Below are positions 16,367 to 27,301 of a stretch of DNA of 64,000 nt, in pieces. Source of the DNA: Neoroseomonas eburnea (GTDB lineage Bacteria > Pseudomonadota > Alphaproteobacteria > Acetobacterales > Acetobacteraceae); assembly GCF_018129005.1 (NCBI RefSeq), contig NZ_JAAEDL010000024.1:1-64000 (forward strand), in the 5' to 3' direction. How positions within the stretch are numbered: position 1 is the first letter of the stretch; each line of letters opens with the position of its first letter. The position numbers and the translations under genes were made by a program. The notes under the pieces were generated by a model. It saw only the letters and a program-made list of their open reading frames with translations, made no database searches and was not told the DNA's origin.

Positions 16367-16864
16367 TCATCGGCGCGGCGACGCCTCCGCGACTTCCATC
16401 ATCGGCACGCAGGCGGTGGCGGTGAGCCAGGGCCAGGGATCGATGGCGCGCCCGTCCCGGCGGAGCTCGACATGCAGGTTGGCACCCGTCGTGCGCCCCG
16501 TCCGCCCCACGTCGCCGAGGCGCTGGCCGGCCCGCACGCTGGTCCCTGCGATGATTCCCGACGCAAAGCGGACGAGATGGGCGTAGCGCGCCCGCGATCC
16601 GTCCGCGTGCTCGACCTCGACCATCAAGCCATAGTCGAAGTACCGGCCCGCGAAGACGACGGTCCCGCCGCCCGCCGCTTCTACCGGGGTCCCGATGGGG
16701 GCGCGGATATCCACCCCGGGATGCGGCCGCCCGTGGCGCATCCCGAAGCCCGAGGAGAATTGCCCCTCGACGGGCAGCGCCGGCGGGCATGGCGCGGCGA
16801 TGACGGCAGACGGGATGACGAGCGCGCCCGCAAGTGCGCAAAAGATCTGGCGATGTCGGATCAT
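16367..16864 (-). CDS. M23-like peptidase-fold protein with an altered active site
   Basis: 165 residues from ATG 16864. Signal peptide (residues 1-24). LytM/M23 domain: metal ligands in HPGVD (H48, D52), YAHL (H96), then TGANLHVEL, where the first His of the usual HxH is Asn129 and only H131 remains. The family normally cleaves peptidoglycan cross-bridges; this copy may be inactive or have a changed mechanism, for example a LytM-like regulator. It lies between a DsbA-like gene and DUF2946 in the metal operon. Confidence 0.85.
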   Translation of the reverse strand: MIRHRQIFCALAGALVIPSAVIAAPCPPALPVEGQFSSGFGMRHGRPHPGVDIRAPIGTPVEAAGGGTVVFAGRYFDYGLMVEVEHADGSRARYAHLVRFASGIIAGTSVRAGQRLGDVGRTGRTTGANLHVELRRDGRAIDPWPWLTATACVPMMEVAEASPRR

Positions 16865-16910
16865 GCGCGATGCTCTGCCCTTGCAAGCCGTGGGACGCAA
16901 GCCCGGGTGT

Positions 16911-17579
16911 TCAGCCACGCGGAGCCGTCCCCGGCGGCAGCAGCGGCCGCACCAGCGCGGAGAAGCGCTCGAAGCTCTGCACGCCGCGATGCAGCTGCCC
17001 GTTGATGACGAAGGACGGCGTGGCGTCCACGCGGAACTCACGCTCGCCCTGCAGCCGCATTAGTAGGATCTGGTCGGTGAAGCCGCGGTTGGACATGCAG
17101 GCGTCGATGCGGGCGGCCGGTATGCCCGCCACCGTCCCGGCGCGGCGCAGCCAGGTGCGCGCATCGGCGCTGTGCGCCCAGCTCTCCTTATTCGCGTAGA
17201 GCGTGGAGATCAGCGCCTCGTAGCGCTCCGGCCCGCCGCAATGGACCATCGCCGCAGCCTCGAGCGCGACGCGGTCGAGCGGGAAATCCCGCATCACGAA
17301 CCGCACCAGGCCAGGCTCGATGAAGGCCGTGCGGATGCGCGGGAAGATCGTGGTGTGGAAATTCGCACAATTACCGCAGGTGAGGGAATGATACTCGATC
17401 ACCGCCACCGGCGCGTCGGCGAGGCCGATGATGCGTTCGCCCGGCAGCGGCCGCGGCGTGTCGGGACCGGGCGCCGTCGGCTCGAAGGCCTGCGGCCCGG
17501 GCGCCTGCGCCAGCGCGGTAGCCGCCGGAACGGACAGCGCGGCCGCGAGGGCTGTGCGGCGGTGAATGGCGTGGGACAT
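16911..17579 (-). CDS. DsbA-like periplasmic thiol:disulfide protein
   Basis: 222 residues from ATG 17579 (AGGAAG upstream); an in-frame ATG at 17612 overlaps the lspA stop and would add 11 residues. Signal peptide with an RR pair (HRRTALAAALSVPAATALAQ). Thioredoxin-like fold with CGNC in YHSLTCGNCANFH near residue 69, and the cis-Pro loop in VDATPSFVINGQ. Resembles the DsbA/BdbD branch. With CcdA encoded two genes upstream it could form an oxidoreductase pathway serving Cys-containing metal proteins. Confidence 0.9.
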   Translation of the reverse strand: MSHAIHRRTALAAALSVPAATALAQAPGPQAFEPTAPGPDTPRPLPGERIIGLADAPVAVIEYHSLTCGNCANFHTTIFPRIRTAFIEPGLVRFVMRDFPLDRVALEAAAMVHCGGPERYEALISTLYANKESWAHSADARTWLRRAGTVAGIPAARIDACMSNRGFTDQILLMRLQGEREFRVDATPSFVINGQLHRGVQSFERFSALVRPLLPPGTAPRG

Positions 17580-17608
17580 GCGTCGTTCTTCCTGCTTGCG
17601 GACGTGGA

Positions 17609-18112
17609 TCATTGCTGTGTCGCCTGTGGCGCCGCGGCACGAAGGCCGAACAGCACCAGCAGCGTGACGCCGCAGACGATGGCGACGTCAGCAAGGTTGA
17701 AGGTCGGCCAGTGCGAGCCGCCGTAATGCGCGTCGATGAAGTCGGTGACCGCGCCGATGCGCAGCCGGTCGAGGATGTTGCCGAGCGCGCCGCCGATGAT
17801 GAGGCCGATCGCCACGGCCTCGATCCGCGACGCCGCGCGCCAAAGCCAATGCAGCAGCCAGGCGACGATCGCCAGCTTGATGCCGACGAGAAGCCACACC
17901 GCGCCGGCCGCGCTTTCGGCGAACATGCCGAAGGTCACGCCAGTGTTGAAGCCGAGCCGCAGGTTCAGGACCGGCAACAGCGTAATTCCCTCGCTGTAGG
18001 GCGGCCAGAGCGCATCGAGCGCCCAGGCCTTGCTCGCCTGGTCGATGGCCGCCGCGGTCGGTGCGGCCATGAGGCCGAAATATCGCGCAGGGCGGTGGAC
18101 CGGCGTCGTCAT
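17609..18112 (-). CDS. lspA: Lipoprotein signal peptidase LspA
   Basis: 167 residues from ATG 18112, whose ATGA overlaps the ccdA stop. Four membrane segments. Conserved LspA blocks: AAAIDQASKAWAL, NTGVTFGMF, GGALGNILDRLRIGAVTDFID with the two catalytic Asp residues, and a C-terminal FNLADVAI. Cleaves prolipoprotein signal peptides. An accessory lspA in a heavy-metal operon recalls PbrC/PbrBC of lead-resistance systems; a chromosomal copy presumably exists elsewhere. Confidence 0.94.
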   Translation of the reverse strand: MTTPVHRPARYFGLMAAPTAAAIDQASKAWALDALWPPYSEGITLLPVLNLRLGFNTGVTFGMFAESAAGAVWLLVGIKLAIVAWLLHWLWRAASRIEAVAIGLIIGGALGNILDRLRIGAVTDFIDAHYGGSHWPTFNLADVAIVCGVTLLVLFGLRAAAPQATQQ

Positions 18113-18831
18113 CCCAGCCGTGCCAGCCATGGGAAGGCCTCCAGGATCCAGACGGCGAGACGTGTCATCTCGCCCGTTGCGATGGCGAGGCCTGCGGCAA
18201 TCATGATGGCACCGCTGATGACCTGCAGGATGCGCCCGAGCCGCCCCAGGTGGCGTGCCCGCGCCATCGCCGCCGGCAGGTAGAAGGCCGCCAGCAGGAA
18301 GGGCACGCCGAGGCCGAGCGCATAGGCCGCGAGCAACCCTGCCCCGACGCCAGGCGTGACCGCGGCGGCCGCCAGCACGCCGGCGAGGACGGGTCCGATG
18401 CAGGGAGTCCAGCCAAATCCGAATGCGACGCCGATCAGCGTGGCGGAGGCAGGACCACCGCCTTCGCCGGGTGGCCTGAAGCGCAGATCGCGCATCAGCG
18501 GTGCGAAGCGCAGCACGCCCATCTGCACGAGGCCCATGGCTGCGATCAGCACGCCGGCGGCGATGGTGAGCTCGTAGGACCACCGCCGCAGCAGGCCGCC
18601 CAGCGCGGTTGCACCGAGGCCAAGCAGCACGAAGACCAGCCCAAAGCCGAGCACAAAAAAGGCCGAGAGCCGCAGCGCCCGCCAGCGCTCCGCACGGGCC
18701 GTGGCGAGGTCGGTCCCGGCGACCCAGGCGACATAGCCCGGCACCAGCGGCAGCACGCAGGGCGAGAGGAAGGAGACCAGCCCGCCGCCAAAGGCCAGGA
18801 ACAGCCCGAACAGGGTGAAGTCGAGCGTCAT
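18109..18831 (-). CDS. ccdA: CcdA-type cytochrome c biogenesis / thiol transporter
   Basis: 240 residues, six predicted membrane segments. The paired redox Cys are in FLSPCVLPLVPGY (near residue 25) and FGWTPCIGPVLAG (near residue 142). CcdA moves electrons from cytoplasmic thioredoxin to periplasmic thiol proteins. Starts with ATGA overlap on lnt and ends with ATGA overlap on lspA. In this operon it most likely keeps the DsbA-like and SCO/PCu(A)C proteins or other Cys-metal sites reduced. Confidence 0.93.
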   Translation of the reverse strand: MTLDFTLFGLFLAFGGGLVSFLSPCVLPLVPGYVAWVAGTDLATARAERWRALRLSAFFVLGFGLVFVLLGLGATALGGLLRRWSYELTIAAGVLIAAMGLVQMGVLRFAPLMRDLRFRPPGEGGGPASATLIGVAFGFGWTPCIGPVLAGVLAAAAVTPGVGAGLLAAYALGLGVPFLLAAFYLPAAMARARHLGRLGRILQVISGAIMIAAGLAIATGEMTRLAVWILEAFPWLARLG

Positions 18832-20471
18832 GCGCGGCGCCGCCCGACCAGTGCGAGCCCTGCCAGCGCCGCGACGCCCATGCCGAAGGGCAGGTCGCCA
18901 TGCCGTGCGTAGAAGCTTCCGCCGGCGAGTGCCGCGGGCAGCGCCACATCCAGCACGCCCTCGGTCGCAAGCGGCAGCCGCGCGCCTTCGCGGCCCATGG
19001 CATCGGTCACCAGCGTGATGCCGCTGTTCGCCACCCGTACCAGCGGCAGCCCAAGCTCGATCGCGCGCACGCGCGCAGCCAGCGCATGCTGGTAGGGGCC
19101 CCATGAGGTGCCGAACCACGCATCGTTCGTCACGTTCAGGATCCAGCTGGGCGCCGGCGTCTCCCCGGGCAACGGGCCGGGGAAGATCGCCTCGTAGCAG
19201 ATCAGCGGCCAGAGGGACGGCAGCCCCGCCACCTGAGTCGGCTGCCGTGACGTGCCCGGGATGAAGTCGATGGCGCCGACGGTGAGCTTCGGCAGGCTCG
19301 CGAACAGCGCCCGCAGCGGCTGGTATTCGCCGAACGGCACCAGCCGCACCTTGTCGTAGGCGGCAATGATCGCTCCCGTGCCATCGAGCGCCAGCAGGCT
19401 GTTGAGCAGGGCGGGATTGCCATCCTCCGTCTGCGTGCGGCGGACCGCGCCGGTCAGCAGCGCGCCGCCGGGCGGGACGATGCGCGCGATCGCGGCGCGG
19501 ATCGCAGGCGCCTCGGCCAGCAGGAAGGGCACCGCGCTCTCCGGCCAGACGATGTGCGTCGGCGCCATGCCATCCGCCGCTGGCGCGCCGCTGAGCGCGA
19601 GCAGCCGGGCGAGGATGCGCTCGCGCTCGCCTTCCGCCCATTTCAGGTCCTGGGCGATGTTGGGCTGCACGAGGCGCAGCCGGGGGCCAGTTGTCTCGGA
19701 GGGGACCGTGCCCGCTATCCGTACCGCGCCCCAGAGCCAGGGCAGTGCGACGATCAGCGCGGCCGCGGCGGCGGGCCCGACGCTGCGCTGCCGCAGCGCG
19801 ACGGCGGCCAGCACCGACCCGAGCACGGCCAGCAGCCCAAGGCCATGGATGCCGACCAGCGCCGCCGCCTGCAACCCGGCATCGCTGCCGCCCCAGGCAT
19901 AGCCGGCGATATTCCACGGAAAGCCCGTCAGCACGGCGCCACGCAACCACTCCCCTGCCGTCCAGGCTGCCGCAAGGGCGAAGGCGAGTGTCAGGCCACC
20001 GGCCGGTCCCGCAATCAGGCGCGCGGCCGCGGCCGAAACGGCCGGGAACAGCGCGAGGCCGGCACTGAGCGCGAGCAGCGACGGGATCGCGAACGCGCCG
20101 AAGCGCGCCGCGTCCACGCTGAAGGCCTCGGTGATCCAGGACAGGCCAACCAGGAATGACCCGAGGCCGAAGAGCCAGCCGATCGCGAAGGCGCCGCGCC
20201 GCGATGGCGTGCGGACCAGCAGCATCCACAGACCGCCGAAGCCGATGACCCCTGAAGGCGCCAAGTGCAGCGGCGCCAGTGCCGTTGCGCTGATCGCGCC
20301 GAGCCCGAACGCGGCGCAGCCCCGGGTGACACCTCGCCCCAGGGTGCGAAGGGGCAGCCACGCAACCGCCAGCGGATCGCCCGGCACGGTGGGCGCAGCT
20401 GCGGAGCGATCCACGCCCGTCACGCGCGGACGCGAGAGGTGGTCGCGGCGGGCGCGGTCCGTGGGAGCCAT
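18828..20471 (-). CDS. lnt: Apolipoprotein N-acyltransferase Lnt
   Basis: 547 residues from ATG 20471. N-terminal block of about six membrane segments, then the nitrilase-fold domain with the catalytic triad: Glu in VWPESAVPF, Lys in YDKVRLVPFGEYQP, Cys in LICYEAIFP. Also WILNVTNDAWFG. Adds the third acyl chain to lipoproteins after Lgt and LspA. Two bases separate it from the PCu(A)C gene and 4 bases overlap with ccdA, so it is part of the cadA-led operon. Presence of an extra lnt together with lspA on a mobile element is unusual. Confidence 0.94.
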   Translation of the reverse strand: MAPTDRARRDHLSRPRVTGVDRSAAAPTVPGDPLAVAWLPLRTLGRGVTRGCAAFGLGAISATALAPLHLAPSGVIGFGGLWMLLVRTPSRRGAFAIGWLFGLGSFLVGLSWITEAFSVDAARFGAFAIPSLLALSAGLALFPAVSAAAARLIAGPAGGLTLAFALAAAWTAGEWLRGAVLTGFPWNIAGYAWGGSDAGLQAAALVGIHGLGLLAVLGSVLAAVALRQRSVGPAAAAALIVALPWLWGAVRIAGTVPSETTGPRLRLVQPNIAQDLKWAEGERERILARLLALSGAPAADGMAPTHIVWPESAVPFLLAEAPAIRAAIARIVPPGGALLTGAVRRTQTEDGNPALLNSLLALDGTGAIIAAYDKVRLVPFGEYQPLRALFASLPKLTVGAIDFIPGTSRQPTQVAGLPSLWPLICYEAIFPGPLPGETPAPSWILNVTNDAWFGTSWGPYQHALAARVRAIELGLPLVRVANSGITLVTDAMGREGARLPLATEGVLDVALPAALAGGSFYARHGDLPFGMGVAALAGLALVGRRRA

Positions 20472-20473
20472 GG

Positions 20474-20991
20474 TCAATGCCAGTGCGTACGGAACGGCAC
20501 GACGACCGTTCCAGCCCGTTCGAAGCGAAGCAGCACGCGGATCTCGTCGCCGAGCGCGAGCGGCCCCTGCAGGTCGCGCAGCAGGAGGTGGGCTCCGCCC
20601 GGTTCCAGCGCGAGCAGGCCGCCCGCCGGAATGACGAAGCCCTCGGTGATGACACGTGCCCCACCTTGCGCGGCGGCATCCGGCTCGCGCAGCTCCACCA
20701 CGGCAGCGGCCGAGGAGGCGGTCATCAGCCGCTCGGCCTCGCCTCCGCGATTGCGGATGGTGACGAATGCGAAGGTCAGGCGCTGGTCCGCATCCGCGGC
20801 TCTTGCCCAGGCGCCGGTCAGGACCAGGCTGCCGGCGTGGACTTCCTGTGCCATCGATGTCCCGGACGCGATGAGCCGCCATGCCAGAACCGTCGCCGGC
20901 ATGAGCCAGCGCCGGTGCACGCTGCCGCCGAGGCTCGCCCACGGGCCGCCGCCGAACGGTCCGGCCTGTGCGTCGTCACGCCGACCGGGCA

Positions 20992-20992
<1 letters not shown>
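20474..20992 (-). CDS. PCu(A)C-like periplasmic metal chaperone (copy 2)
   Basis: 172 residues if started at ATG 20992, which shares one base with the cadA stop (TGATG); a second candidate is ATG 20902. N-terminal export segment around HRRWLMPATVLAWRLIASG. The domain core HAGSLVLTGAWARAADADQRLTFAFVTIRNRG resembles PCu(A)C proteins, and the PGGAHLLLRDL segment is near the end. However the first part of the Cu motif is RVxxHEM in copy 1 but VVELREPD here, lacking the Met/His pair, so metal binding may be altered. Confidence 0.8.
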
Positions 20993-23238
<2,246 letters not shown>

Positions 23239-23265
23239 GTTGCCCGTCTGGTCATGCCGAACAGC

Positions 23266-23296
23266 GGTATGGAACCTACAGCGACTAGAGGTTCAA
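23266..23296 (-). promoter_or_regulatory. MerR-family (CadR/PbrR/ZntR-type) promoter of the cadA operon
   Basis: Reading the minus strand: a -35 TTGAAC (23296-23291), a 19-base spacer with an imperfect dyad ACCTCTAG...CTGTAGGT, and a -10-like CATACC (23271-23266), 27 bases before the cadA ATG. The long 19-base spacer with a central dyad and the CTAG/CTgTAGG pattern is diagnostic of MerR-activated promoters; the layout follows the CadR/PbrR class. The candidate activator is encoded at 25720-26172. Confidence 0.65.
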
Positions 23297-23312
23297 GCCC
23301 CTTTTCGCACCG

Positions 23313-23777
23313 TCAGGCCGGGCGGCTGCCAACGAAACGCATGAAGGGGCGGTGCGGGCCATCGCCGAAGGCGATCACGTCGTAGGTGTCCGGCGCCTGT
23401 CCCGGCACTTCCATGCCTGGCGACCCCACGGGCATTGCCGGCACGGCGAGGCCGCGGACCCCGGCGGGTCGCTCGGCCAGCAGGCGCCGGATGGCGGCGG
23501 CCGGCACATGCCCTTCGAGGACGAAGCCCTCGACCTGGCCCGCATGGCAGGAGAGCAGGTCGGCTGGCGTGCCGAGCCGGCGGCGCATCGGTGCGACGCT
23601 CGGCACGACCTGATCCTGCACCGCGAAGCCTTCCGCGCGCAGGTGGTCCACCCAGCCGGTGCAGCACCCGCAATTCGGGTCACGCCAGACCGAGACGGGA
23701 GAGGCTGACCGAGCCCGGAGGGGCGCGGCGACAAGGCCGGCGAGGCCGGCGGCGATCAATTGGCGGCGTGGTGGCAT
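23313..23777 (-). CDS. DUF411 metal-binding envelope protein
   Basis: 154 residues with a signal peptide (LIAAGLAGLVAAPLRARS). The DUF411 signature VWRDPNCGCCTGWVDHL sits near residue 30, followed by SCHAGQVEGFVLEGHVPAAAIRRLL. Members occur in copper and silver resistance clusters (CopG-like) and probably bind Cu or other thiophilic metals in the periplasm. It lies 74 bases upstream of cadA, beyond the cadA promoter, so it is probably transcribed separately or reads into the operon. Confidence 0.9.
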   Translation of the reverse strand: MPPRRQLIAAGLAGLVAAPLRARSASPVSVWRDPNCGCCTGWVDHLRAEGFAVQDQVVPSVAPMRRRLGTPADLLSCHAGQVEGFVLEGHVPAAAIRRLLAERPAGVRGLAVPAMPVGSPGMEVPGQAPDTYDVIAFGDGPHRPFMRFVGSRPA

Positions 23778-23849
23778 GGCTCGGTCCTCCGGCTGTCTGA
23801 ATGGCCGGAGTGCCGGCCCGGGACCATCGCTGGCGTCGCCTGGGCCCCC

Positions 23850-25184
23850 TCAGTCACCGAACGCCACGTTCAGCAGCACCTTGACGTTCAGCGCCACGAT
23901 GACCGCCGCGATCACCCAGCCGGTCACCACCTGCCAGCGTGGTGCGGCGAAGGCGCCCATGCGCGCCTTGTCCGAGGCGAACATCATCAGCGGGATGACC
24001 GCGAACGGCAGCTGCATGGACAGGATCACCTGCGACAGGATCAGAAGCTGCGCCGTGCCGGAGGCGCCATACATCCAGGTGACCACCACCGCCGGGATGA
24101 TCGCGATCAGCCGCGTCACCAACCGGCGGAACACCGGTGGCAGCCGAAAGCGCAGGAAGCCTTCCATCACCACCTGGCCGGCGAGGGTGGCGGTCACCGT
24201 CGCGTTCAGCCCGCACAGCAGCAACGCCACGGCGAACAGCTTGGCCGCCAGGACACTACCGAGCAGCGGCGCCATCAGCTGATAGGCGTCCTGGATCTCC
24301 GCGACCTCCGTGTTGCCGGAGGTGTGGAAGGTCGCCGCTGCGGTGATCAGGATGGCCGAGTTGACCAGCAGCGCGAGCGACAGGGCGATGGTGCTGTCGA
24401 TGGTGGCGAAGCGGATCGCCTCCTTCTTGCCGGCATCGTCCATCGTCCAGGCGCGGGACTGCACCACGGCGGTGTGCAGATAGAGGTTGTGGGGCATCAC
24501 CGTCGCACCGAGGATCCCCATCGCGATGTAGAGCTGGGTCTCGTTCGTCACGATGCTCGCGGCCGGGATGTAGCCGCGCAGCACCGCGCCCCATTCCGGG
24601 TCGGACAGCGCGATCTGCACCGCGAAGCAGCCGAAGATCAGCACGATGAAGCCGAAGATCAGCGCCTCGAGCCAGCGCACGCCTTTGTTCTGGAGCCAGA
24701 GGATGAGAAAGGCGTCGAGCGCGGTCAGGATCACGCCGTAGAGCAGTGGAATGCCGAACAGCAGCTCAAGCGCGATGGCCGTGCCGATCAGCTCGGCGAG
24801 GTCGGTCGCGCAGATCGCGACTTCCGCGAACAGCCAAAGCGGATAGGCGACCGGCTTCGGAAAGCGTTCCCGGCAGAGCTGCGCCAGGTCACGCCCGGTC
24901 GCGACGCCGATCCGCGCGCACAGCGCCTGCAGAAGGATCGCCATCAGCGAGGAGGTGAGCGCGACGGCAAGCAGTGTGTAGCCGAAGGCCGAGCCGCCCG
25001 CGAGCGAGGTGGCCCAGTTGCCAGGGTCCATGTAGCCGACCGCAACCAGGTAGCCCGGCCCCATGAAGGCGAACAGCTTGCGCAGGAAGCCGGCGGCATT
25101 GGGCACCGCGACGCTGCGGTGGACCTCCGGCAGGCTCGGCGGGCCCGCCACGGGCGGAACGGCGGCGTCGGATGGCGAGTTCAT
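23850..25184 (-). CDS. mntH: Nramp-family divalent metal transporter MntH
   Basis: 444 residues, about 11 membrane segments. Metal-site motifs: MDPGNWATS in the first helix and [12 protein letters not shown] in the sixth, both typical of Mn(II)/Fe(II) Nramp proteins. Proton-coupled uptake of Mn(II). It is divergent from mntR, with a 12-base palindrome 18 bases upstream of its ATG, matching Mn-dependent repression. An uptake gene inside a metal-export island may supply Mn(II) under metal or oxidative stress. Confidence 0.95.
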   Translation of the reverse strand: MNSPSDAAVPPVAGPPSLPEVHRSVAVPNAAGFLRKLFAFMGPGYLVAVGYMDPGNWATSLAGGSAFGYTLLAVALTSSLMAILLQALCARIGVATGRDLAQLCRERFPKPVAYPLWLFAEVAICATDLAELIGTAIALELLFGIPLLYGVILTALDAFLILWLQNKGVRWLEALIFGFIVLIFGCFAVQIALSDPEWGAVLRGYIPAASIVTNETQLYIAMGILGATVMPHNLYLHTAVVQSRAWTMDDAGKKEAIRFATIDSTIALSLALLVNSAILITAAATFHTSGNTEVAEIQDAYQLMAPLLGSVLAAKLFAVALLLCGLNATVTATLAGQVVMEGFLRFRLPPVFRRLVTRLIAIIPAVVVTWMYGASGTAQLLILSQVILSMQLPFAVIPLMMFASDKARMGAFAAPRWQVVTGWVIAAVIVALNVKVLLNVAFGD

Positions 25185-25201
25185 GGCGTGCCTCCAAAAC
25201 T

Positions 25202-25213
25202 TAGCCTAGGCTA
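25202..25213. promoter_or_regulatory. MntR-type operator between mntH and mntR
   Basis: TAGCCTAGGCTA is a perfect 12-base palindrome, embedded in CTTAGCCTAGGCTATAG. It lies 17 bases from the mntH start and about 55 bases from the mntR start. The half-site ATAGC/GCTAT arrangement resembles known MntR/DtxR-family boxes (ATAGC-N4-GCTAT type). With the adjacent mntR gene this is very likely the site through which MntR represses mntH, and possibly itself. Confidence 0.7.
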
Positions 25214-25267
25214 TAGAGTGATTGTGCGGCTATCAAGAGCGTCAAGCCGGGAGACCCGGAGCACCGC

Positions 25268-25723
25268 ATGCGTCGCAATGCCGTCCTGAAACCGCTGCCG
25301 TCCGAGGATGACCAGGCCGCCCGCTTCGTGCGCCAGCGCGAAGCGGACCGAACCGCCGTCGCCGAGGACTATGTCGAGCTGATCGCGGACCTGCTCCGTG
25401 CCGAGGGCGAGGCGCGGGCGGTCGATCTAGCCCGGCGCATGGGCGTCTCGCAGGCGACCGTCGCGAACACGATCACCCGGCTGCAGCGCGACGGGCTTGT
25501 CGAGACAAGGCCCTATCGCGGCCTGTTCCTCACCGAGGCCGGGGCAGAACTCGCCACACGGGCGAAGGCGCGGCACGAGCTCGTCGTGCGCTTCCTCATC
25601 GCCGTCGGCCTTGATGCGGAGACGGCCGAGGCCGATGCCGAGGGCCTCGAGCACCATGCGAGCGAGAAGGCACTCGCGGCCTTCGCCCGCTTTCTCGACG
25701 CGCACAATGGCAAGCGCAGATGA
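25268..25723 (+). CDS. mntR: Manganese-responsive regulator MntR (DtxR family)
   Basis: 151 residues. Winged helix at residues about 35-95: AVDLARRMGVSQATVANTITRLQRDGLV, then the wing YRGLFLTEAG. Dimerisation/metal domain follows, with HELVVRFLIAVGLDAETAEADAEGLEHHASEKAL carrying His/Glu ligands. The extended N-terminus (about 30 residues) matches the proteobacterial MntR subfamily. Divergent from mntH with a palindromic operator between. Its stop overlaps the start of the MerR gene (ATGA). Confidence 0.9.
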   Translation: MRRNAVLKPLPSEDDQAARFVRQREADRTAVAEDYVELIADLLRAEGEARAVDLARRMGVSQATVANTITRLQRDGLVETRPYRGLFLTEAGAELATRAKARHELVVRFLIAVGLDAETAEADAEGLEHHASEKALAAFARFLDAHNGKRR

Positions 25724-26172
25724 GCGCGGCCTACTCGATCGGCGATCTCGCCCGCGCCACTGGCGTCAAGGCCACCACCATCCGCTGGTACGAGCAGGAA
25801 GGCTGGCTGCCGCCGCCCGCCCGCACCGAGGGCGGCCACCGGGCCTATTCAGAGGCCCATCTGCGCCGCCTCGGCTTCATCCGCCATGCGCGCGAGCTCG
25901 GCTTCGACAGCGCGGCGATCCACGCCCTGCTCGACCTCGCGGACCACCCGGAAGCCGATTGCAGCGCTGCGCATCGGCTGGCGACGGCGCAGATGCGCGA
26001 GATCGACGCCCGCCTGCGCCGCCTCGAAGCCCTGCGCGCGGAGCTGGATCGCATGGCCACAAGCTGCGCCGGCGCTGTCATCGGTGAATGCCGGATCATC
26101 GAGACCCTGGCCGATTTCGAGCACGGCCATTGCGATGACCCGACCCATGGCGGAGATCGCAGAGCGGGCTGA
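25720..26172 (+). CDS. MerR-family metal regulator, CadR/ZntR/PbrR-like
   Basis: 150 residues. MerR HTH (YSIGDLARATGVKATTIRWYEQEGWL), then a long dimerisation helix. Metal-binding Cys are placed as in CadR/PbrR: Cys near 86 (EADCSAAHRL) at the helix start, and CAGAVIGEC (two Cys 8 apart) after it; a final HGHC adds another possible ligand. This pattern predicts Zn/Cd/Pb sensing. Overlaps mntR by 4 bases. Probable target is the MerR-type promoter of cadA at 23266-23296. Confidence 0.88.
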   Translation: MSAAYSIGDLARATGVKATTIRWYEQEGWLPPPARTEGGHRAYSEAHLRRLGFIRHARELGFDSAAIHALLDLADHPEADCSAAHRLATAQMREIDARLRRLEALRAELDRMATSCAGAVIGECRIIETLADFEHGHCDDPTHGGDRRAG

Positions 26173-26173
26173 G

Positions 26174-27301
26174 CTACTCCGCTGCGGGACGATCGCCTCG
26201 CAGCGCGCCCCGCGCCACCTCGATGATCCAGCCGGCCGCGAGGCCGACCGCCGGGTCGAAGGCAAAGGTCCCGAGTGCAGCGGCGGCGATCGCTGGGCGG
26301 CAATCCGGCCGCGCCTCGACCAGACGCGTCGAAAGGGCCAGGTCACCCCCGGCGAAGACCAGCAACGCGCCCACGGCCGCCAGTGGAATGGCGCCGAGCA
26401 AGGCCGCCGCATCCCCGGCGAAGCCGAGCCCAAGCACGAGCAGGATCGCGCCCCGCAGGGCCGGCGCCCAGCCGGTCCGTGCGCCGAAGCGGTGTTGCGC
26501 CACCAGCCCACCGGCGCCGTGGCACATCGGCATGGCGCCGAACGGGGCGAGCAGCAGGTTTCCCGCGCCGGTCGTCAGCGCCAGCCGCCGCTCAGTCACG
26601 CGTCCATTCGTTGGAAACATCTCGCGCGCCAGCAGCGCCGTCACGATCACCGCATTGGCAAGCGTCAGCGGCAGTTGCGGCAGTGCGCCGACCCAGATCC
26701 CGCGCCATGCCGCCTCCCAATCCTGTGGCAGGACCAGTGCGGGCAGTGCGGGAGCGAAACCCGGCCAGGCCGGCATCGCTGCCCCCGCCATCGACGCGGC
26801 GAGACCGGCGACGAAAAGGGCCAAGGGTGCCGCGGGCCAACCCGCGCGCCATCGCGGCAGCAGAAGCAGCACCGCGGCCGCAATGCCGCCCGAGATGGGG
26901 TCGTCCATGGCCAGCGTCAGGCCAAGCCATGCCATCGACACGCCGAGACCGAGCTGCAGGCCGATCACGGCGGAACGCGGCACCGCGCGCGCGACCCAGG
27001 CCATCGCGCCAGTTGCCCCGAGAGCCAGCAGCATCACGCCAGTGGCCAGCCCTGCCGCGGCGACCTCGCCACCGGAAAGCCCACCGGTCAGGACCACGGC
27101 GCCGATTGCCTTCATCGGCTGGACCGGCAGCGGCAGGCGGTAGATCGTGGCCGTCGCCAGCAGGAAGGTGCCGAAGCCGGTCAGCACGCCGCCCGGCGCG
27201 AACCCCGCGACGGCGATCGCACCCAGCATGATCGGCAGCAGCGTGCCGAGATCGCCGAAGGCTCCGCCGACTTCGCCCGCCAGGCTGGGTCGCGCGCTCA
27301 C
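26174..27301 (-). CDS. MOT1/SulP-like sulfate or molybdate transporter
   Basis: 375 residues with about 10-11 membrane segments. Starts GEVGGAFGDLGTLLPI and contains LPVQPMKAIGAVVL and APFGAMPMCHGAGGLVAQHRFGARTG, the two conserved motifs of the MOT1/molybdate branch of the SulP superfamily. Likely oxyanion uptake. Its ATG overlaps the stop of the upstream Crp-type regulator (ATGA), so the two form a unit. It converges tail-to-tail with the MerR gene, one base apart. Confidence 0.85.
   Translation of the reverse strand: MSARPSLAGEVGGAFGDLGTLLPIMLGAIAVAGFAPGGVLTGFGTFLLATATIYRLPLPVQPMKAIGAVVLTGGLSGGEVAAAGLATGVMLLALGATGAMAWVARAVPRSAVIGLQLGLGVSMAWLGLTLAMDDPISGGIAAAVLLLLPRWRAGWPAAPLALFVAGLAASMAGAAMPAWPGFAPALPALVLPQDWEAAWRGIWVGALPQLPLTLANAVIVTALLAREMFPTNGRVTERRLALTTGAGNLLLAPFGAMPMCHGAGGLVAQHRFGARTGWAPALRGAILLVLGLGFAGDAAALLGAIPLAAVGALLVFAGGDLALSTRLVEARPDCRPAIAAAALGTFAFDPAVGLAAGWIIEVARGALRGDRPAAE

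Noticed and set aside
17609-19003. One large protein reading from ccdA/lnt sequence into lspA
   Set aside because: Only the part after 18112 is LspA; upstream the frame runs through ccdA out of frame. The ATG at 18112 overlapping the ccdA stop is the real start.
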